Shown here one piece after another: positions 5,838 through 7,876 of a DNA stretch of 7,876 nt. The translations under genes and the position numbers were made by a program. Source of the stretch: Flavobacteriales bacterium (GTDB taxonomy: Bacteria; Bacteroidota; Bacteroidia; Flavobacteriales_D; Crocinitomicaceae); contig CANMFV010000038.1 of assembly GCA_947496835.1 (NCBI GenBank), positions 1 through 7,876 on the forward strand. Reading direction: 5' to 3'. How positions within the stretch are numbered: position 1 is the stretch's first letter; each line of letters begins with the position of its first letter. The notes beneath the pieces are model-generated. The model did no database searches. It saw only the letters and a program-made list of their open reading frames with translations, and was not told the origin of the DNA.

Positions 5838-6874
5838 TTCACTTCTTTGTAAAAATGAAGGTTTTTGGTCGTTCTTCCACTTGCTATTTGAGCGAGATCT
5901 TCCATTAACCAATCAGGACGTAAGGTACTCAATTCCCAAAACTTATTGCTATCATGCGTGTAACAAAAGATGCTGGAATGGTGAAAGAAAGGCATGAATT
6001 TGGCTTTTGGATTTACTTTAACCATTTCCTTTTTTGACGGAAAACCAGGATTCAACCAAATTTTCACTTGAGCTCCATCCTTCATGATCTTTTCCATGGA
6101 ATAAGCCAAACTTCCAGTGCCCTCCGTTCGGTCATAAATATAATTCAACCCCGATTTTCGATAGATCTCTGCAACAAAACTTTGTCCCGCTGGTGCGTAC
6201 CAAAAATCACCTGTGACGTTTCCGGAAATCATTTCTGAAGGATTCATCTTTACTTTCTTTGCCTTAAAACACGCTCGTTCAATGGATTTAAATAATTGGA
6301 TGGACTCTGGTACTTTTCCAGTTAATGCGCCAAACAATAAAATCCATTCTGCTCTACCCAAAGCCGTTTGCTCTCGCCAATCAAAGTTTGGGATGCAAGA
6401 AATGCCTAATTTTTTTAATCTTTTTTCTTGCGAAAAGGATCCTGAAAAAGCACTGTAAATTACATATTTAGATTTTGAACGCAGCAACTGATCCACAGAC
6501 ATGGACGCTTCATTCTGCAATTCAACGATGTGTTTTTGCTTAAAGCGCCTTTTCACCATTGGACTGTAAACATAACGAATATCCGTTATTGCCGCGATAC
6601 GTCTCTCTTCCTTTAAAGAGGATAACATTCCAATGTGAGTTGCCGATAAAACAGCCAAATGATCAGCTGGTTCTGTTAGGTCAAACCGATACTGAAGTTG
6701 TTTTTTTTCTGGATGTTGTATGACAATTTGGTACCCTTTGTTCGTTTTATAAACATCTAGGTACTTACTGTAACGACAAATGTTTTCCCCGTGTATATCT
6801 GTTTGTTGACTTTGCCTAGCTTGATTCGAACAAGAAACAAGGATCATCAAAAGAACACCCAAGAAAAACCTCAT
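5834..6874 (-). CDS. Lipoprotein substrate-binding protein of the importer (FecB/BtuF-like)
   Basis: The 346-residue product starts MRFFLGVLLMILVSC, a short signal peptide with a lipobox ending at C15, so it should be a membrane-anchored lipoprotein. The body resembles the periplasmic binding protein family of iron-siderophore and cobalamin importers. SATHIGMLSSL (77-87) starts the N-lobe, NFDWREQTALGRAEWILLFG (163-182) leads into the connecting helix, GDFWYAPAGQSFVAEIYRKS (222-241) lies in the C-lobe, and LRPDWLMEDLAQI (318-330) is near the end. These motifs fit the Bacteroidota branch, but the rest is divergent and ligand residues cannot be assigned. Substrate is unknown: iron-siderophore, haem or corrinoid are all possible. 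It begins three bases after panB and overlaps the permease start. Confidence 0.85.
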   Translation of the reverse strand: MRFFLGVLLMILVSCSNQARQSQQTDIHGENICRYSKYLDVYKTNKGYQIVIQHPEKKQLQYRFDLTEPADHLAVLSATHIGMLSSLKEERRIAAITDIRYVYSPMVKRRFKQKHIVELQNEASMSVDQLLRSKSKYVIYSAFSGSFSQEKRLKKLGISCIPNFDWREQTALGRAEWILLFGALTGKVPESIQLFKSIERACFKAKKVKMNPSEMISGNVTGDFWYAPAGQSFVAEIYRKSGLNYIYDRTEGTGSLAYSMEKIMKDGAQVKIWLNPGFPSKKEMVKVNPKAKFMPFFHHSSIFCYTHDSNKFWELSTLRPDWLMEDLAQIASGRTTKNLHFYKEVK

Positions 6875-6877
6875 CTA

Positions 6878-7693
6878 TTAATATTGTTCAGATTCATTTG
6901 GAAAATCTCCAGACTGTACATCTTTTATATACGCTTGGAATGAATTCATCATTTGCTCGTGTAAATTGTTGTATTTACGCAAGAAACGAGGGTTAAATTC
7001 ATTATTGATTCCAAGCATGTCGTGAACGACAAGTACTTGTCCGTCTACACCATTCCCAGCGCCAATGCCAATAATTGGAATAGAAACCATTTTCGCAACT
7101 TGAGTAGCAAGTTGAGCAGGGATTTTTTCTAAAACGATGGCAAAACAACCAACAGCTTCCAACGCTTTTGCATCGTCAATCAGTCGCTGTGCCTCTTCCT
7201 CCTCCTTCGCGCGAACAACGTACGTCCCGAATTTATAGATGGATTGTGGCGTAAGGCCTAAATGTCCCATAACGGGAATTCCAGCAGTTAAAATTCGACC
7301 AATGGATTCACTAATCTCTTGTCCACCCTCCATTTTTACAGCATGTCCACCCGTTTCTTTCATGATTTTAATGGCACTAGATAGCGCTTCTTTTGAATTC
7401 CCTTGATAGGAACCGAAAGGCATGTCTACTACCACCAAAGATCGTTTAACGGCACGAACAACGGAAGATGCATGGTAGATCATTTGATCTAACGTAATCG
7501 GTAAAGTAGTCTCATGTCCGGCCATCACATTTGACGCAGAATCACCTACTAAAATCACGTCGATTCCAGCTTCATCCACAATACGCGCCATGGAAAAATC
7601 ATAGGCTGTTAACATGGATATTTTTTGACCCGCATTCTTCATTTCATGAAGGGTATGCGTAGTTACTTTTTTTACGTTTGAATGAACTGACAT
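6878..7693 (-). CDS. panB: 3-methyl-2-oxobutanoate hydroxymethyltransferase
   Basis: PanB transfers a hydroxymethyl group from methylenetetrahydrofolate to 2-oxoisovalerate, giving ketopantoate, the first committed step to pantothenate and CoA; it is a Mg-dependent cytosolic (beta/alpha)8 enzyme. The 271-residue product has MLTAYDFSMARIVDEAG (27-43), VGDSASNVMAG (49-59), VVVDMPFGSY (87-96), AVKMEGG (118-124), HLGLTPQS (144-151), VLEKIP (187-192) and IIGIGAGNGVDGQVLV (207-222). By family knowledge D51 and D90 bind Mg, K120 contacts substrate and E189 is the catalytic acid/base; all are present. Length and the MSVHSNVKK start are normal. It is the first gene of the minus-strand group and is followed after three bases by the binding protein. 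Confidence 0.96.
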   Translation of the reverse strand: MSVHSNVKKVTTHTLHEMKNAGQKISMLTAYDFSMARIVDEAGIDVILVGDSASNVMAGHETTLPITLDQMIYHASSVVRAVKRSLVVVDMPFGSYQGNSKEALSSAIKIMKETGGHAVKMEGGQEISESIGRILTAGIPVMGHLGLTPQSIYKFGTYVVRAKEEEEAQRLIDDAKALEAVGCFAIVLEKIPAQLATQVAKMVSIPIIGIGAGNGVDGQVLVVHDMLGINNEFNPRFLRKYNNLHEQMMNSFQAYIKDVQSGDFPNESEQY

Positions 7694-7750
7694 AGTTTCT
7701 TTTATCCAGCTAAAAAATCTTAAAGACTTCTGTTTACCGCTTTATTACAA

Positions 7751-7758
7751 CAAAATTA
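7751..7758 (-). promoter_or_regulatory. Possible -7 promoter element for panB
   Basis: Read on the minus strand, TAATTTTG matches the Bacteroidota -7 consensus TAnnTTTG. It lies 57 bases before the panB ATG, giving a leader of roughly 50 bases, and could drive panB plus the three importer genes. No TTG-type -33 element is seen 17-25 bases further upstream, and the region is AT-rich enough for a chance match. Confidence 0.35.
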
Positions 7759-7803
7759 AGGCTTAATCTTCGATTCTACTAATTGATAGATGTCCTGAAG
7801 AAT

Positions 7804-7875
7804 TTACAATGAATTCAAATAAGCATCTACATTTGATTGAATTCGCAAGGTAATATCCGACGTTTCTGATTTAAC
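7804..7875 (-). CDS. Possible 3' end of an unidentified gene (partial)
   Basis: One minus-strand frame stays open from the window edge for 23 codons to TAA at 7804-7806 and reads VKSETSDITLRIQ followed by SNVDAYLNSL. The residue mix looks protein-like, with an amphipathic alternation, and the stop leaves 110 bases to panB, a sensible intergenic distance. The other minus-strand frames stop sooner or read less naturally. The stretch is too short to recognise a family, and it may be chance. No recognisable terminator hairpin follows it. Confidence 0.3.
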   Translation of the reverse strand, partial: VKSETSDITLRIQSNVDAYLNSL

Positions 7876-7876
7876 G

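Noticed and set aside
7694..7803. Cobalamin, iron or other riboswitch or Fur-type operator upstream of panB
   Set aside because: Only about 110 bases are available, with no recognisable B12-box or clear palindromic operator, so I cannot support one.
7811..7844. Imperfect inverted repeat with two GAATTC cores and AAAT/ATTT inner arms
   Set aside because: The arms differ by a gap, there is no T-tract, and it lies inside the possible partial coding sequence, so chance in AT-rich DNA is the simplest reading.

Overview
The window looks like chromosomal DNA from a member of the Bacteroidota, most likely Flavobacteriales. The gene order rplM-rpsI-rpsB-tsf-pyrH-frr is typical of that group. Start codons are preceded by A-rich stretches rather than Shine-Dalgarno motifs, the DNA is moderately AT-rich, and the best -7 promoter matches follow the Bacteroidota pattern TAnnTTTG. 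The genus cannot be fixed from the sequence.

Plus strand, 1-4146: a translation and nucleotide-metabolism block. It holds ribosomal proteins L13 (rplM) and S9 (rpsI), a 111-base gap with hairpin potential, ribosomal protein S2 (rpsB), elongation factor Ts (tsf), a strong intrinsic terminator, UMP kinase (pyrH) and ribosome recycling factor (frr), then a second intrinsic terminator. S2 carries a long acidic tail built from nine 18-bp tandem repeats. A terminator followed by a good -7 box separates pyrH-frr from rpsB-tsf, so pyrH-frr probably forms its own transcription unit.

Minus strand, 7693 down to 4150: four tightly packed genes. They are panB (ketopantoate hydroxymethyltransferase, pantothenate/CoA synthesis), then a lipoprotein substrate-binding protein, a FecCD/BtuC-type permease and an ATPase. 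The last three make a complete binding-protein-dependent ABC importer of the iron-complex/cobalamin class. Spacing is 3 bases between panB and the binding protein, then two ATGA stop/start overlaps, which suggests one transcript and translational coupling. The two blocks converge on the frr terminator around 4100-4150.

Right edge, 7694-7876: a probable panB promoter region, then what may be the last 23 codons of another minus-strand gene that continues outside the window.

Most of the window is core housekeeping sequence and I see no CRISPR array, insertion sequence, phage gene, tRNA or rRNA. The points that merit a second look are the rpsB leader, the S2 repeat tail, the atypical importer residues and the panB-importer linkage. 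I do not see convincing evidence of a wholly new system.
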